DNA of 64,000 nucleotides, taken from contig JAFNAQ010000010.1 of assembly GCA_017860275.1 (NCBI GenBank), positions 1-64,000 on the forward strand. Reading direction: 5' to 3'. The position numbers and the translations under genes are program-made. Shown here piece after piece: positions 1 to 8,041 of the stretch. Each line of letters begins with the position of its first letter. The stretch's first letter is position 1. A model generated the notes under the pieces. That model was not told where the DNA came from and did no database searches. It was given only the letters and a program-made list of their open reading frames with translations. The stretch comes from Bacteroidota bacterium. GTDB taxonomy: Bacteria; Bacteroidota; Bacteroidia; Bacteroidales; P3.

Positions 1-116
1 TGAAAAAAGAAGGAGAGTTTTCAGAAAAAATCGGTGATTTTTTTTGGAAAATCAGCCTCAAAAATAACGTGAAAAAAGATGAAAAAAAGATGAAATTTTA
101 TTTGGTTTTGGGCGAA

Positions 117-887
117 TTAATTTTCGTCCCTTTTTTTCCATTTTGTTTTGGCGGTGGCACATACTTTATTGTCTTTCTTGGTCTTTATGGTGTGGATAAA
201 GCTGTCTTGTTCTATATCTTTTTCTATAAATGAAAGTATTGTATCTCCATAATTTGCCTCCGAAATAAATCTTCCATCAATGCTATGCAGATAATAGTTT
301 TCGGTAATATCCTCTGGCAGGGTTTCTACTAGCCATTGCAAGTATTTTATATTACTTACGTGGTGGTAGGTATCTACATCGAAGGCTTTGACTTCAAATG
401 TATTTGTTGGATTGGCAGATGCAATTGGTGGTATCTTTTTCGTTATGTCATGGCTTATACTTTGAGCGCTGCACGATAACCAACCTTCTTTTATTGAATC
501 ATATATCTGCGTTGGTCTTCTGCGGCTAATATCAAAGAATACCCATAGTCCTTTTGCTCTGCCTATTATCTCCCCTTTTTCATCATAGATGATATTCTCT
601 CTTTCTCCCTTTATCAATGAGTAATTGGAGAGCCATGTTCTTATGATGATTTTTTCTTTATAGATTGGGTATCGATACATTTCGATAAATCCTGAGAGCA
701 ATACCCATCCAATATTTTCTTTCTCAAGGTCGTATAGGCTATGATTTATTGAATAGCAATGCTCAGCAGCCGTCTCTTCTAAAAGTGTTAAGATGGTTGT
801 TGAGCTTGCCTTACCAAACTTGTCCATTTCGAAATATCTCAACTCAAATTCTTTCTCAAAATAATTTTCAATTAATATGTCTTTCAT
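117..887 (-). CDS. Acyl-ACP thioesterase (FatA/FatB-like)
   Basis: A 256-residue protein with the double hot-dog layout of bacterial acyl-ACP thioesterases, cytosolic enzymes that release fatty acids from acyl carrier protein. The N-terminal half has the ELRYFEMDKFGKAS stretch (about 14-28) and an ETAAEH segment. The C-terminal half has the DxNxH-type region at 172-176, followed by SNIKYLQWLVET, and a Glu at 210 in the SEANYGD segment. The Asn normally found in DxNxH is a Tyr here (D172-T-Y174-H-H176). The gene is last in a minus-strand unit, 22 bp after tyrS. No signal peptide or membrane segment is seen. The family call is firm; full activity is less certain because of the substitution. Confidence 0.85.
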   Translation of the reverse strand: MKDILIENYFEKEFELRYFEMDKFGKASSTTILTLLEETAAEHCYSINHSLYDLEKENIGWVLLSGFIEMYRYPIYKEKIIIRTWLSNYSLIKGERENIIYDEKGEIIGRAKGLWVFFDISRRRPTQIYDSIKEGWLSCSAQSISHDITKKIPPIASANPTNTFEVKAFDVDTYHHVSNIKYLQWLVETLPEDITENYYLHSIDGRFISEANYGDTILSFIEKDIEQDSFIHTIKTKKDNKVCATAKTKWKKRDEN

Positions 888-909
888 AAGAGTAGAGATT
901 TTTTAATGC

Positions 910-2190
910 CTATTTGACTATTATTAAATAGTAGTTCTTCTTGCCTTTTTGCACTAAGATATATTTTTCGTTTAAGAGGTCTTGTTTTGTTGCCACAAAA
1001 TCTTCTTTTACCTTAGTCTTATTGATGCTTAGGGCATTTTCTTTTAGTGTTCTTCTTGCCTCTGCCTTCGAAGGAAAGATTGCTGCCTTTTCGCTTGTTA
1101 GGTCTACGATATTTACTCCCTCTTCAAGCATTTCCTTATCTATTTCGAACATTGGCACTCCTTCAAAGATTGACAATAATGTATCTTCGTCAAGGTTCTT
1201 TAGGGTTTCTGTTGTTCCTTTCCCAAATAGTATCTCCGATGCTTCGAGGGCTGAGTTATAGTCTGCCTCTGAGTGTACTCTTATGGTCATATCCTTTGCA
1301 AGTGCCTTTTGAAGTATTCTTAGATGTGGTTCCTTATCGTGGTTTTCTATCATTTGTTCTATCTCTTCCTTAGAAAATAAAGTAAAAATCTTAATAAAAC
1401 GCTTTGCATCTTCGTCGGAGCAGTTTAACCAAAACTGATAGAAGGCATAAGGTGTGGTCTTCTTCGCATCTAACCATATATTTCCCTTCTCTGTCTTTCC
1501 AAACTTTCCTCCGTCTGCCTTAGTTATTAGTGGGCAGGTTAGTGCAAAGGCTTCTCCCTTTGACATTCTGCGTATTAATTCTGTCCCTGTTGTAATATTT
1601 CCCCATTGGTCTGAGCCTCCCATCTGTAAGCGGCAGTTATAGTTATCATATAGGTACTTAAAATCATATCCTTGGAGTAATTGATAAGAGAATTCTGTGA
1701 AGGATATTCCTGTTTCCATTCTCTTCTTTACGCTATCTTTGCTCATCATATAGTTTACAGTTATATGCTTTCCTATATCACGAATGAAGTCGATAAAGCT
1801 AAAGTCCTTTGTCCAATCGTAGTTGTTTAGTATCTCTGCTTTTATTGGTGATGGTGTGTCGAAGTCCATAAACTTAGATAGCTGCGATTTAAGACAAGCT
1901 TGATTATGATTTATCTCATCTATTGTCAAAAGCACTCTTTCTTGTGACTTAAAGGAAGGGTCTCCAATCATTCCTGTTGCTCCTCCAAGTACTACCAAAG
2001 GGCGGTGTCCACAACGTTGAAGGTGGGTTAGCATCATCACTCCTACTAAATGTCCTATATGTAGCGAATCGGCTGTGGGGTCTATTCCTACGTATGCAGT
2101 TGTAAGTTCTTTCTTTAATTGTTCTTCAGTTCCTGGCATTACGTCGTGAATCATTCCTCTCCAACGCAATTCTTCTACAAAGTTCTTCAT
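910..2190 (-). CDS. tyrS: Tyrosyl-tRNA synthetase
   Basis: A class I aminoacyl-tRNA synthetase of 426 residues that charges tRNA-Tyr. The HIGH motif is HIGH at 44-47 and the KMSKS-like loop is KFGKT at 229-233, the form usual in bacterial TyrRS. GSDQWGN (192-198) is the tyrosine and tRNA site. The last 65 residues or so form an S4-like RNA-binding tail with the pattern [17 protein letters not shown]. The start ATG shares its A with the TAA stop of the upstream glycosyltransferase (TAATG), so the two are probably translationally coupled. No T-box or other leader is possible at this junction. Length is normal for the family. Confidence 0.97.
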   Translation of the reverse strand: MKNFVEELRWRGMIHDVMPGTEEQLKKELTTAYVGIDPTADSLHIGHLVGVMMLTHLQRCGHRPLVVLGGATGMIGDPSFKSQERVLLTIDEINHNQACLKSQLSKFMDFDTPSPIKAEILNNYDWTKDFSFIDFIRDIGKHITVNYMMSKDSVKKRMETGISFTEFSYQLLQGYDFKYLYDNYNCRLQMGGSDQWGNITTGTELIRRMSKGEAFALTCPLITKADGGKFGKTEKGNIWLDAKKTTPYAFYQFWLNCSDEDAKRFIKIFTLFSKEEIEQMIENHDKEPHLRILQKALAKDMTIRVHSEADYNSALEASEILFGKGTTETLKNLDEDTLLSIFEGVPMFEIDKEMLEEGVNIVDLTSEKAAIFPSKAEARRTLKENALSINKTKVKEDFVATKQDLLNEKYILVQKGKKNYYLIIVK

Positions 2191-3062
2191 TATTTTATTA
2201 TTGTATAATTTTTATATTCTCCTATTCTCCACCCTATTAGGTTTTCTACAAGGTGCAAAATCCTTGCCTTTAGCCCAAAATTCTTCTTTGTGGGGTCAAA
2301 GTCAAAGCTCCAGTTTGCTTTCTCTATCCTATCTTTCATTACTTGAGGGTGTGTGCCTTCAAATTTCTTAAGTGAGTCTATTGTCCCATAGTCAAAACTA
2401 TCCTCTGGGGCTATATTCTTCTTCATCCAATTATCATCATGCCAAAGAGAATTAAAGTATTTCTGTTTCTCTTGTTGCAGAAAGGGTGACTTAACCCATC
2501 CATAATGATATACAAAGGCATCTATTGGCTTTACTCTTAGCTTCCTTGCTTCTATCCTAAAGCCTTGTGCATCTCTATATGAGCTAATTGTTTTCCATGG
2601 TCTAACAACTCTTATCTCCTTCCTGTACCAACGTCTTGAATTGCCTATAAAATCGTATGAGCCATAGAAATGTGTGTAGTTTAATAGCAATCCTTCTACA
2701 CTCTTATCGTCTTTGTATTTCAACATTCCTTGGCGTATATTTTCTAAATAATCCTCATGTATTACCTCGTCTCCTTGGATATAAAATGCCCAATCGGCAT
2801 CCTCAGAAATTGAGGCAAAGGCTTTGTTTGTCTCATCGGCTAAGACTCTTCCTCCTTCTCTTAGAGAGTCGTCCCATACTGTATTTATTATTCTTATCTT
2901 ATCGGAATTGATTGATGAAATTAATTCTAAGGTCGAATCTTCGGAGTTTCCTAAGGCTACTACAAACTCATCGCAAATTGGTAATATTGATTTAATTGCC
3001 TCAACTATTGGATAGTCAAATCTTACGGCATTTCTTATAAAGGTGAATCCCACTACTTTCAT
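2190..3062 (-). CDS. Family 2-like glycosyltransferase (GT-A fold)
   Basis: A cytosolic glycosyltransferase-like protein of 290 residues from the ATG at 3062. It opens with a beta strand and loop ([11 protein letters not shown]) and has [14 protein letters not shown] at 31-44, typical of the nucleotide-sugar pocket of GT-A enzymes. [12 protein letters not shown] (93-104) holds the acidic DxD-like metal site. A longer reading from a TTG at 3071 adds only three residues and overlaps a promoter-like box, so I prefer the ATG. The gene heads the unit with tyrS and the thioesterase. Donor and acceptor sugars cannot be read from the sequence. Its place before tyrS may reflect shared transcription more than shared function. 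Confidence 0.82.
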   Translation of the reverse strand: MKVVGFTFIRNAVRFDYPIVEAIKSILPICDEFVVALGNSEDSTLELISSINSDKIRIINTVWDDSLREGGRVLADETNKAFASISEDADWAFYIQGDEVIHEDYLENIRQGMLKYKDDKSVEGLLLNYTHFYGSYDFIGNSRRWYRKEIRVVRPWKTISSYRDAQGFRIEARKLRVKPIDAFVYHYGWVKSPFLQQEKQKYFNSLWHDDNWMKKNIAPEDSFDYGTIDSLKKFEGTHPQVMKDRIEKANWSFDFDPTKKNFGLKARILHLVENLIGWRIGEYKNYTIIK

Positions 3063-3068
3063 AGCTTG

Positions 3069-3076
3069 CAAAGATA
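3069..3076 (-). promoter_or_regulatory. Candidate -7 box for the glycosyltransferase unit
   Basis: On the minus strand this reads TATCTTTG, a full match to the Bacteroidota -7 consensus TAnnTTTG. Its 3' end lies 6 bp before the ATG at 3062, so transcription would begin at or right next to the start codon and give a leaderless mRNA. No clear TTTG is seen at the expected -33 distance, so this rests on the -7 box alone. Confidence 0.5.
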
Positions 3077-3110
3077 ATAAGAATTAAGGGAATTGAAAAT
3101 TTTTGGAATA

Positions 3111-3138
3111 AAAAAAGGAGAGTAATTTCTTACTCTCC
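3111..3138 (-). terminator. Rho-independent terminator after tRNA-Asn
   Basis: A perfect 9-bp stem (GGAGAGTAA at 3117-3125 with TTACTCTCC at 3130-3138) with a 4-nt loop. On the minus strand it is followed by six or more T residues (the A-run at 3111-3116). It starts 3 bp past the end of the tRNA-Asn gene. Confidence 0.85.
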
Positions 3139-3140
3139 TG

Positions 3141-3214
3141 CTCCCCCTCTAGGACTTGAACCTAGGACCCCATGATTAACAGTCATGTGCTCTAACCAAC
3201 TGAGCTAAGGAGGA
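3141..3214 (-). tRNA. tRNA-Asn (GTT)
   Basis: A 74-nt cloverleaf on the minus strand. The acceptor stem is TCCTCCT (3214-3208) with AGGGGGA (3148-3142), containing one T-G wobble, and the discriminator base is G at 3141. The D arm contains TTAGCTCAGTTGGTTAGAGC and the T arm contains GGTTCAAGTCC. The anticodon GTT lies at 3180-3178 inside the loop CTGTTAA. The 3' CCA is not encoded. It has its own promoter and terminator. Confidence 0.97.
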
Positions 3215-3244
3215 ATGTTTTGATTTGGTGTTCAAAAGCGAGTG

Positions 3245-3275
3245 CAAAGTTACGACCTTTTTTTAATTGCCCAAA
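3245..3275 (-). promoter_or_regulatory. Promoter of tRNA-Asn
   Basis: On the minus strand, TTTG at 3275-3272 (-33) and TAACTTTG at 3252-3245 (-7, a full match to TAnnTTTG) are 19 bp apart, the normal spacing for the primary sigma factor of Bacteroidota. The -7 box lies about 30 bp before the mature tRNA 5' end. Confidence 0.85.
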
Positions 3276-3410
3276 TTTTTGAATAGTTTTTTTTGCATTT
3301 TTTTTTCATAAGACTGATTTCCAACACAAAAAATTTAATCATTACTTCCTGTACAAAATTCTTGTTCTATATAAGCAAAGCCATTGTATGCCTAATATTT
3401 TTTTGTATGT

Positions 3411-3442
3411 ATTGTATTTTTAAGATTTTATGTGTACATTTG
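3411..3442 (+). promoter_or_regulatory. Promoter of the FnIII/T9SS gene
   Basis: ATTG at 3411-3414 (near the TTTG -33 consensus), 20 bp, then TACATTTG at 3435-3442, which fully matches TAnnTTTG. The start codon follows about 43 bp later. It may also serve exbB, exbD and the TonB-like gene, since no terminator separates them. Confidence 0.65.
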
Positions 3443-3484
3443 CATCTTGGTAAAATTAAGTTTTGAATGTATAAGTAAACCAAT

Positions 3485-5026
3485 ATGAAAAAGATTATTT
3501 TATTTCTATTTACATTAATATGCTTTATATCTGTAAATAAAGCAATTGCACAACCAACTCTTCAAATGGCTGGTGTGAATAACTCTTTATACGATAGAAC
3601 AACAGTCTCTGCTGTTTGCACAAATCTTGGCGGATGGCCTTCTAGTGGTTTTGGTTATGGATTTATATATGATACTGTTACTCCTCCACTGAAGAAGACT
3701 GGGGCTAAACTAAAACAGGTTTCTGCCTCTGCACCAGTTGTTAATACAATTTTCAATACCACAATAGATGGACTTGTATCTGGGAAAACTTATTATGTGA
3801 GGGCTTATGCAAAAAGGACATCGCCTGCTGACACTGTATACTCAGATATTTTAACAGTTAATATTCCTTTGGCAGATGATCCAATTATGGTTGCATATCC
3901 TGCATCGGGCATCGGTTTGAACTCTGCTACAATAACTGGGGAGATTACCGATAAAAAAGATGCTCCAGCAATTTTGACTAAGGGATTAGTTTATGATACC
4001 CTACCTAATCCTAAATTAAAAGTTGGTACTCATATATTTTTCACTGCAGCAATTACGTCCTACCCTTTCACAATGACATCCAATCTTACAAATCTTAAGG
4101 AGGGACAGGATTATTATTTTAGATCATTCTGCATCATAAAATTTGCTAACAGAACAAAAAATGACACTATATACTCCGACACTATTATGTTCAAAACATT
4201 TCATGCTTGTGGTAATGTCCCAACTAATGTTGTTATTGATAGCATTGGAATAACATCCGCTTTTGTAAGCTGGACAAAGGGAGAGGGACAAACAAAATGG
4301 GAGATAGATTGCGACATTGCTGGGCATGTACCTGGTGGTGTAGGTGTTAGACCTACTATTATGAGTACAAATGATACTATCACATTAACTGGTTTAACCG
4401 GTAACGTATCATATACAGTTTTTATTCGAGCCGTTTGCCCAGATAGATATAGCGATTGGTCATTAGTGAAAATATTTACAACCCTGCCTCCGCCATGCGC
4501 TCCAATAACTAATCTTTCTGTGGTGTCTTACGAAAATTCTTCGGCTATTGTAACATGGACTCCAGGTTCAATGATACAAAATCAATGGGAAGTATTATTT
4601 GTAAAATCAAATCAAAATTTTCCTGATAATGGTACAATAATAAGGAATAATCCTATTTTTCACCCTATCGGTCTAACCGATACTACTCAGTATAAAGTAA
4701 AAGTTAGAGCTATATGTGAAAATGATGTAAATAGTGAATGGTCTGATGAATATAGGTTTAGAACCAAGCTTAGTGGTTTAGAAGATATTGATAATGAAAT
4801 ACCAAAAGTATCAATTTATCCAAATCCTACTGATGGAACTATCAATTTCAAAACTGAAAATAACGATGTTACTAAAATTGAAATCTGGAATAGTTTGGGT
4901 GAATTAATTTTCTATTCTGATAAACTGCCTAAAACTTACACTCTTAATAACCAATCTAAAGGCTTGTTCTTGATAAAAATATTTACAGGAGAAAAAGTTC
5001 AAATTGAGAAAGTAATATTAAAATAA
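3485..5026 (+). CDS. Secreted fibronectin-III protein with T9SS sorting domain
   Basis: A 513-residue exported protein. A Sec signal peptide (MKKIILFLFTLICF..., cut after about AIAQ, residue 23) is followed by two related N-terminal modules built around GKTYYVRAYA and GQDYYFRSFC, then two clear fibronectin-III-like domains (from PTNVVIDSIG and from ITNLSVVSYE). The last 75 residues or so carry the T9SS type A signal: SIYPNPTDGTINF, then IEIWNSLGELIF, then a final SKGLFLIKIFTGEK. It is therefore likely to be exported and anchored or released through type IX secretion. It lies 19 bp upstream of exbB and is probably cotranscribed with it. Binding partner unknown. Confidence 0.85.
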   Translation: MKKIILFLFTLICFISVNKAIAQPTLQMAGVNNSLYDRTTVSAVCTNLGGWPSSGFGYGFIYDTVTPPLKKTGAKLKQVSASAPVVNTIFNTTIDGLVSGKTYYVRAYAKRTSPADTVYSDILTVNIPLADDPIMVAYPASGIGLNSATITGEITDKKDAPAILTKGLVYDTLPNPKLKVGTHIFFTAAITSYPFTMTSNLTNLKEGQDYYFRSFCIIKFANRTKNDTIYSDTIMFKTFHACGNVPTNVVIDSIGITSAFVSWTKGEGQTKWEIDCDIAGHVPGGVGVRPTIMSTNDTITLTGLTGNVSYTVFIRAVCPDRYSDWSLVKIFTTLPPPCAPITNLSVVSYENSSAIVTWTPGSMIQNQWEVLFVKSNQNFPDNGTIIRNNPIFHPIGLTDTTQYKVKVRAICENDVNSEWSDEYRFRTKLSGLEDIDNEIPKVSIYPNPTDGTINFKTENNDVTKIEIWNSLGELIFYSDKLPKTYTLNNQSKGLFLIKIFTGEKVQIEKVILK

Positions 5027-5045
5027 TAACTAGAAAAAAACATTT

Positions 5046-5747
5046 ATGTTAGCTAATGTTCTATTACAAATACAAGAAGGTGCTCAAGCAGCTGTAGAAA
5101 CTGCTCAAAATGTAGTACAGACTGAAAAAACATTGAACATCATAGACCTTGCAATTAAGGGAGGATGGATAATGATTGTTCTTGGGATAATGTCAATTGT
5201 CGCAGTATATATCTTCGTTGAAAGATATATTGCTCTAAATAAAGCGGGTAAAGAAGATAAAAACTTTATCAATAATATTAAAATGCATATACACCAAGGA
5301 AATCTTCAAGGTGCAAAACAACTTTGTGCTAGTAATAAAACTCCTATTGGTGCAATGATTGATAAGGGTATTTCTCGTCTTGGACGTCCTCTTAATGATA
5401 TTGACCAAGCCGTTGAAAATGTTGCAAAACTCGAAGTTGCAAAACTCGAGAATGGAGTATCTATGCTCGCAACAATTGCAAACTTAGGACCTTCTCTAGG
5501 TTTCTTAGGTACCGTAACTGGTATGGTAAAAGCATTCTTTGATATGGCTGCTGCTGGGAATAATATTGATATCCAACTTCTTTCTGGTGGTATTTATGAA
5601 GCTATGGTTACTACCGTTGGAGGTTTAATTGTTGGTATTATGGCTAGTTTTATGTATAGCGTCGTTGTGGCAAAAATAAATAAGATGGTATTCTTATTGG
5701 AAGCAAGAACTATGGAGTTTATGGACATGTTACATGAACCAGCTTAA
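5046..5747 (+). CDS. exbB: ExbB/TolQ/MotA-family proton channel subunit
   Basis: An inner-membrane protein of 233 residues that, with ExbD, would turn the proton gradient into force for TonB-dependent outer-membrane transport. It has a periplasmic N-terminal amphipathic segment, a first membrane helix around GWIMIVLGIMSIVAVYIFVE (39-59), a cytoplasmic loop with NVAKLEVAKLENG, and two further helices: LATIANLGPSLGFLGTVTGM and EAMVTTVGGLIVGIMASFMY. The last two hold the conserved Thr/Gly pattern of the family. The gene is followed 11 bp later by exbD and then a tonB-like gene, the usual order. Confidence 0.93.
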   Translation: MLANVLLQIQEGAQAAVETAQNVVQTEKTLNIIDLAIKGGWIMIVLGIMSIVAVYIFVERYIALNKAGKEDKNFINNIKMHIHQGNLQGAKQLCASNKTPIGAMIDKGISRLGRPLNDIDQAVENVAKLEVAKLENGVSMLATIANLGPSLGFLGTVTGMVKAFFDMAAAGNNIDIQLLSGGIYEAMVTTVGGLIVGIMASFMYSVVVAKINKMVFLLEARTMEFMDMLHEPA

Positions 5748-5758
5748 TCTTTTAGAGT

Positions 5759-6172
5759 ATGATTGAAAATAGAAATAAAATAGACCCTAACTTCAATGCT
5801 GCTTCTATGAGTGACTTGGTTTTCTTGTTGCTTATATTCTTTATGATTACATCAACTCTTATTAGTCCTAACGCAATTAAAGTGCTTCTACCTAAGAGTA
5901 CTTCTGGTCAAACAATGGCTAAGCAAAATGTCGTTGTGACTATTGATTCTAAAAATGAGTATTTTGTGGAAAACCAACCAACACCTACAAATGAATTGGT
6001 TGCAACAATTTCAAACTACTTAGGGAATATTAAAGATGGAACAATAAAACTTCACGCTGATAAAACAGTCCCTGTTCAATATGTGGTAAATGTAATTGAT
6101 GCGGTAAATAAAATTAATGCTTCTACAAATCAAAAACATAAGGTAATCTTAGCTACTCAGGCTCCAGAATAA
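5759..6172 (+). CDS. exbD: ExbD/TolR-family biopolymer transport protein
   Basis: A 137-residue protein with a short cytoplasmic N-terminus, one membrane helix (SDLVFLLLIFFMITSTLI, about 18-35) and a periplasmic domain. Asp19 at the start of the helix matches the proton-carrying Asp of ExbD. The periplasmic part (VVVTIDSKNEYFVENQ ... TIKLHADKTVPVQYVVNVIDAV) fits the ExbD/TolR fold. Many Bacteroidota loci carry two exbD genes; only one is present here. The stop overlaps the start of the next gene by 1 bp (TAATG), implying coupled translation. Confidence 0.93.
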   Translation: MIENRNKIDPNFNAASMSDLVFLLLIFFMITSTLISPNAIKVLLPKSTSGQTMAKQNVVVTIDSKNEYFVENQPTPTNELVATISNYLGNIKDGTIKLHADKTVPVQYVVNVIDAVNKINASTNQKHKVILATQAPE

Positions 6173-6927
6173 TGGAAATAAAGGATAAAGATAATAAACG
6201 AACAATTATAAGTATACTTGCAACTATTTTATTCCACGTTGCATTTGTGCTATTATTGATGTTCATGGGCTTTAAATATCCCGACCCTCCTCCTGCGGAA
6301 AGAGGTGTAGAAATGGATATTGGCAGTCTTTTAGATGCTGGGAATGCTATGCCTGGAGAGCTTGGAGGAAGCGATGAGTCTAATCCGATTCACGATGTTT
6401 CGGATGTAGATGAAAATACTGTTAATCAGAATTCTGAGGAGGCTCCTATTTCTTCTAAGAAAGTCGATAATAAACAAGTTAATAAAAAGAAAGTTACTGA
6501 TAAACCTAAAGAAGTTGAAGAGAAAATAAATCCTAATGCTCTTTTTCAAAAAGGTAAAGTAAAGGCTTCAGGTTCTGGAGAAGGTACTGGAAGTGGTGAT
6601 GGAAAAGGTGATAAAGATGGTGGTGGTGGTGGAACTGGCTCTGATATGAGTGGTTCTGGAACATCTTTTTCTTTAGCAGGTAGAGGAAAGAAATCAATTG
6701 GACTACCAAGCTCTAAAACAAATGAAGTTGGGTCAATTATTGTTACTATTTTTGTTGACCAAGATGGGAATGTAACAAGAGCTATAGCTGGTGCTAGAGG
6801 AACTACAATAGATAATAAATCTATGTGGAGACATTGTGAGTATGCAGCTAGACAGTCAAAATTCTCTTCAAATCCAAATGCCCCTGAAGAACAAAAAGGG
6901 ACGATTACCTATAAATTTCGAAGGTAA
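6172..6927 (+). CDS. TonB-like energy transducer
   Basis: A 251-residue protein with a cytoplasmic N-terminus, one membrane helix (ISILATILFHVAFVLLLMFM, about 13-32) and a PDPPPAERG segment just after it. A long Lys/Glu-rich spacer and a Gly/Ser-rich stretch (about 128-166) lead to a C-terminal domain with SIIVTIFVDQDGNVTRA, typical of TonB-type C-termini in this phylum. The spacer has little of the Pro-Lys repeat found in E. coli TonB. Its position directly after exbB-exbD supports the role of carrying energy to outer-membrane receptors. A TolA-like role is the main alternative. Confidence 0.78.
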   Translation: MEIKDKDNKRTIISILATILFHVAFVLLLMFMGFKYPDPPPAERGVEMDIGSLLDAGNAMPGELGGSDESNPIHDVSDVDENTVNQNSEEAPISSKKVDNKQVNKKKVTDKPKEVEEKINPNALFQKGKVKASGSGEGTGSGDGKGDKDGGGGGTGSDMSGSGTSFSLAGRGKKSIGLPSSKTNEVGSIIVTIFVDQDGNVTRAIAGARGTTIDNKSMWRHCEYAARQSKFSSNPNAPEEQKGTITYKFRR

Positions 6928-7063
6928 TATCAAGTTTTTCATAAAAAATATTCAATTAATTAGGGCTCGAATAAATAAACTTATTCTTTTCCTTTTCTCG
7001 TATACTTCTGGAATCAATACAATTATATTAGGATTTAATATGCCATAATTAAAAAAAATATCT

Positions 7064-7071
7064 TATTTTTG
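7064..7071 (+). promoter_or_regulatory. Candidate -7 box of the pilus operon
   Basis: TATTTTTG matches TAnnTTTG and is followed by CAACGAAAG. It would give a leader of about 155 nt before the DUF3575 start. A good TTTG at -33 is not seen, so an activator may be needed, or the call may be wrong. Confidence 0.45.
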
Positions 7072-7196
7072 CAACGAAAGTGAATATTGGTTATATTTAT
7101 GTATTTAACTAGAACAAAAATATCGATAAATATAGTTTAAAAGGCATAAAATTTAGAGCCCAATACAATATGTTTAGCTATATTTCGCTATCCAAC

Positions 7197-7218
7197 GCCC
7201 TAAATTCTTATTTAGGGC
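7197..7218 (+). promoter_or_regulatory. Leader hairpin before the DUF3575 start
   Basis: A perfect 9-bp inverted repeat, GCCCTAAAT (7197-7205) with ATTTAGGGC (7210-7218), and a TCTT loop. It ends 16 bp before the TTG start codon and has no T-run after it, so it looks like a leader structure rather than a terminator. Function is inferred only. Confidence 0.4.
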
Positions 7219-7234
7219 TAAAACTAAAAAACAT

Positions 7235-8041
7235 TTGAAGCTTATAGTATATATTTATTACTTATTAATAACTTTATCACCATTGTTTTGCTTAGCAAAT
7301 TCTGATGGTGTTTTTAATGTTAATAAAATAGGGGGGACACAAAGAATAAATGACTATTCTAATATTAATTCATCTATTATTGATAGGGGGGATTTTGAAT
7401 TATTAGAAGGTCCAAAGAAAAAGAAAAAAGGAGGAATATTTGGAAATCCAAAAAAGAAAAACAGTAAGTTTAAAGGAGTAATTAAAAGTAAATCGAAATC
7501 TAGTAGATATGGACGAAATGAATACTTTTCTTTGCCTTTTCCTTTAGCAATAAAGACAAACCTTGCTTATAATGCAATAATAACACCGAATTTAGCTTTA
7601 GAAATCCCTTTTAAACGGAGATATTCGATTGAGATTCATTCAACATATAATGCTTGGGATATGAAGGATAATGTTAAATGGAAAAATATAATTGTAATGC
7701 CTGAGTTGAGGTATTGGCTAAAGAGAAGTATGGATGGAAATTATTTTGGAGCTCATATAGGCTGGTCAAGATACAATATTGGAGGATTAATGATGCCATA
7801 TTTCTCAGATGCGAAATATTATAGATACGATGGATGGGCTGTAGCTTTAGGAGTGTCATACGGCAAACAAACAAGATTGTTTGGAAATCTATATTTTGAT
7901 ATGAATATTGGTTTAGGAGTAATATATACAGAATATGATAAGTATCTTCAGCCTAAATGTGGGGCATATTGGGGAACCTTCAAAAATATATTAGTTGCAC
8001 CAACTAAAATTGGCCTGAGCTTAGTATACTTAATTGAATAA
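7235..8041 (+). CDS. DUF3575-family protein of the pilus locus
   Basis: A 268-residue exported protein. The start is a TTG at 7235: it gives a good signal peptide (KLIVYIYYLLITLSPLFCLANS) and there is no ATG until far into the protein. After a basic stretch (GPKKKKKGGIFGNPKKKNSK, about 52-71) comes the DUF3575 region, from LPFPLAIKTNLAYNAIITPN to the C-terminus, with aromatic beta strands suggesting a small outer-membrane barrel. DUF3575 genes often precede FimB/Mfa2-like and fimbrillin genes in Bacteroidota; here it is first in such a set. Its exact role in pilus assembly is not established. Confidence 0.78.
   Translation: MKLIVYIYYLLITLSPLFCLANSDGVFNVNKIGGTQRINDYSNINSSIIDRGDFELLEGPKKKKKGGIFGNPKKKNSKFKGVIKSKSKSSRYGRNEYFSLPFPLAIKTNLAYNAIITPNLALEIPFKRRYSIEIHSTYNAWDMKDNVKWKNIIVMPELRYWLKRSMDGNYFGAHIGWSRYNIGGLMMPYFSDAKYYRYDGWAVALGVSYGKQTRLFGNLYFDMNIGLGVIYTEYDKYLQPKCGAYWGTFKNILVAPTKIGLSLVYLIE

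Larger units (their letters stand above)
6928..7234 (+). other. Intergenic leader of the pilus operon
   Basis: This 307-bp gap holds no convincing gene. It contains a -7-like box at 7064-7071, a long AT-rich leader and a perfect hairpin at 7197-7218 just before the TTG start of the DUF3575 gene. No strong terminator for the tonB-like gene is seen at its left end. Confidence 0.6.

Noticed and set aside
6928-7234. Invertible promoter upstream of the pilus operon
   Set aside because: No long inverted repeats flank the promoter region and no recombinase gene lies nearby; only a short leader hairpin is present.
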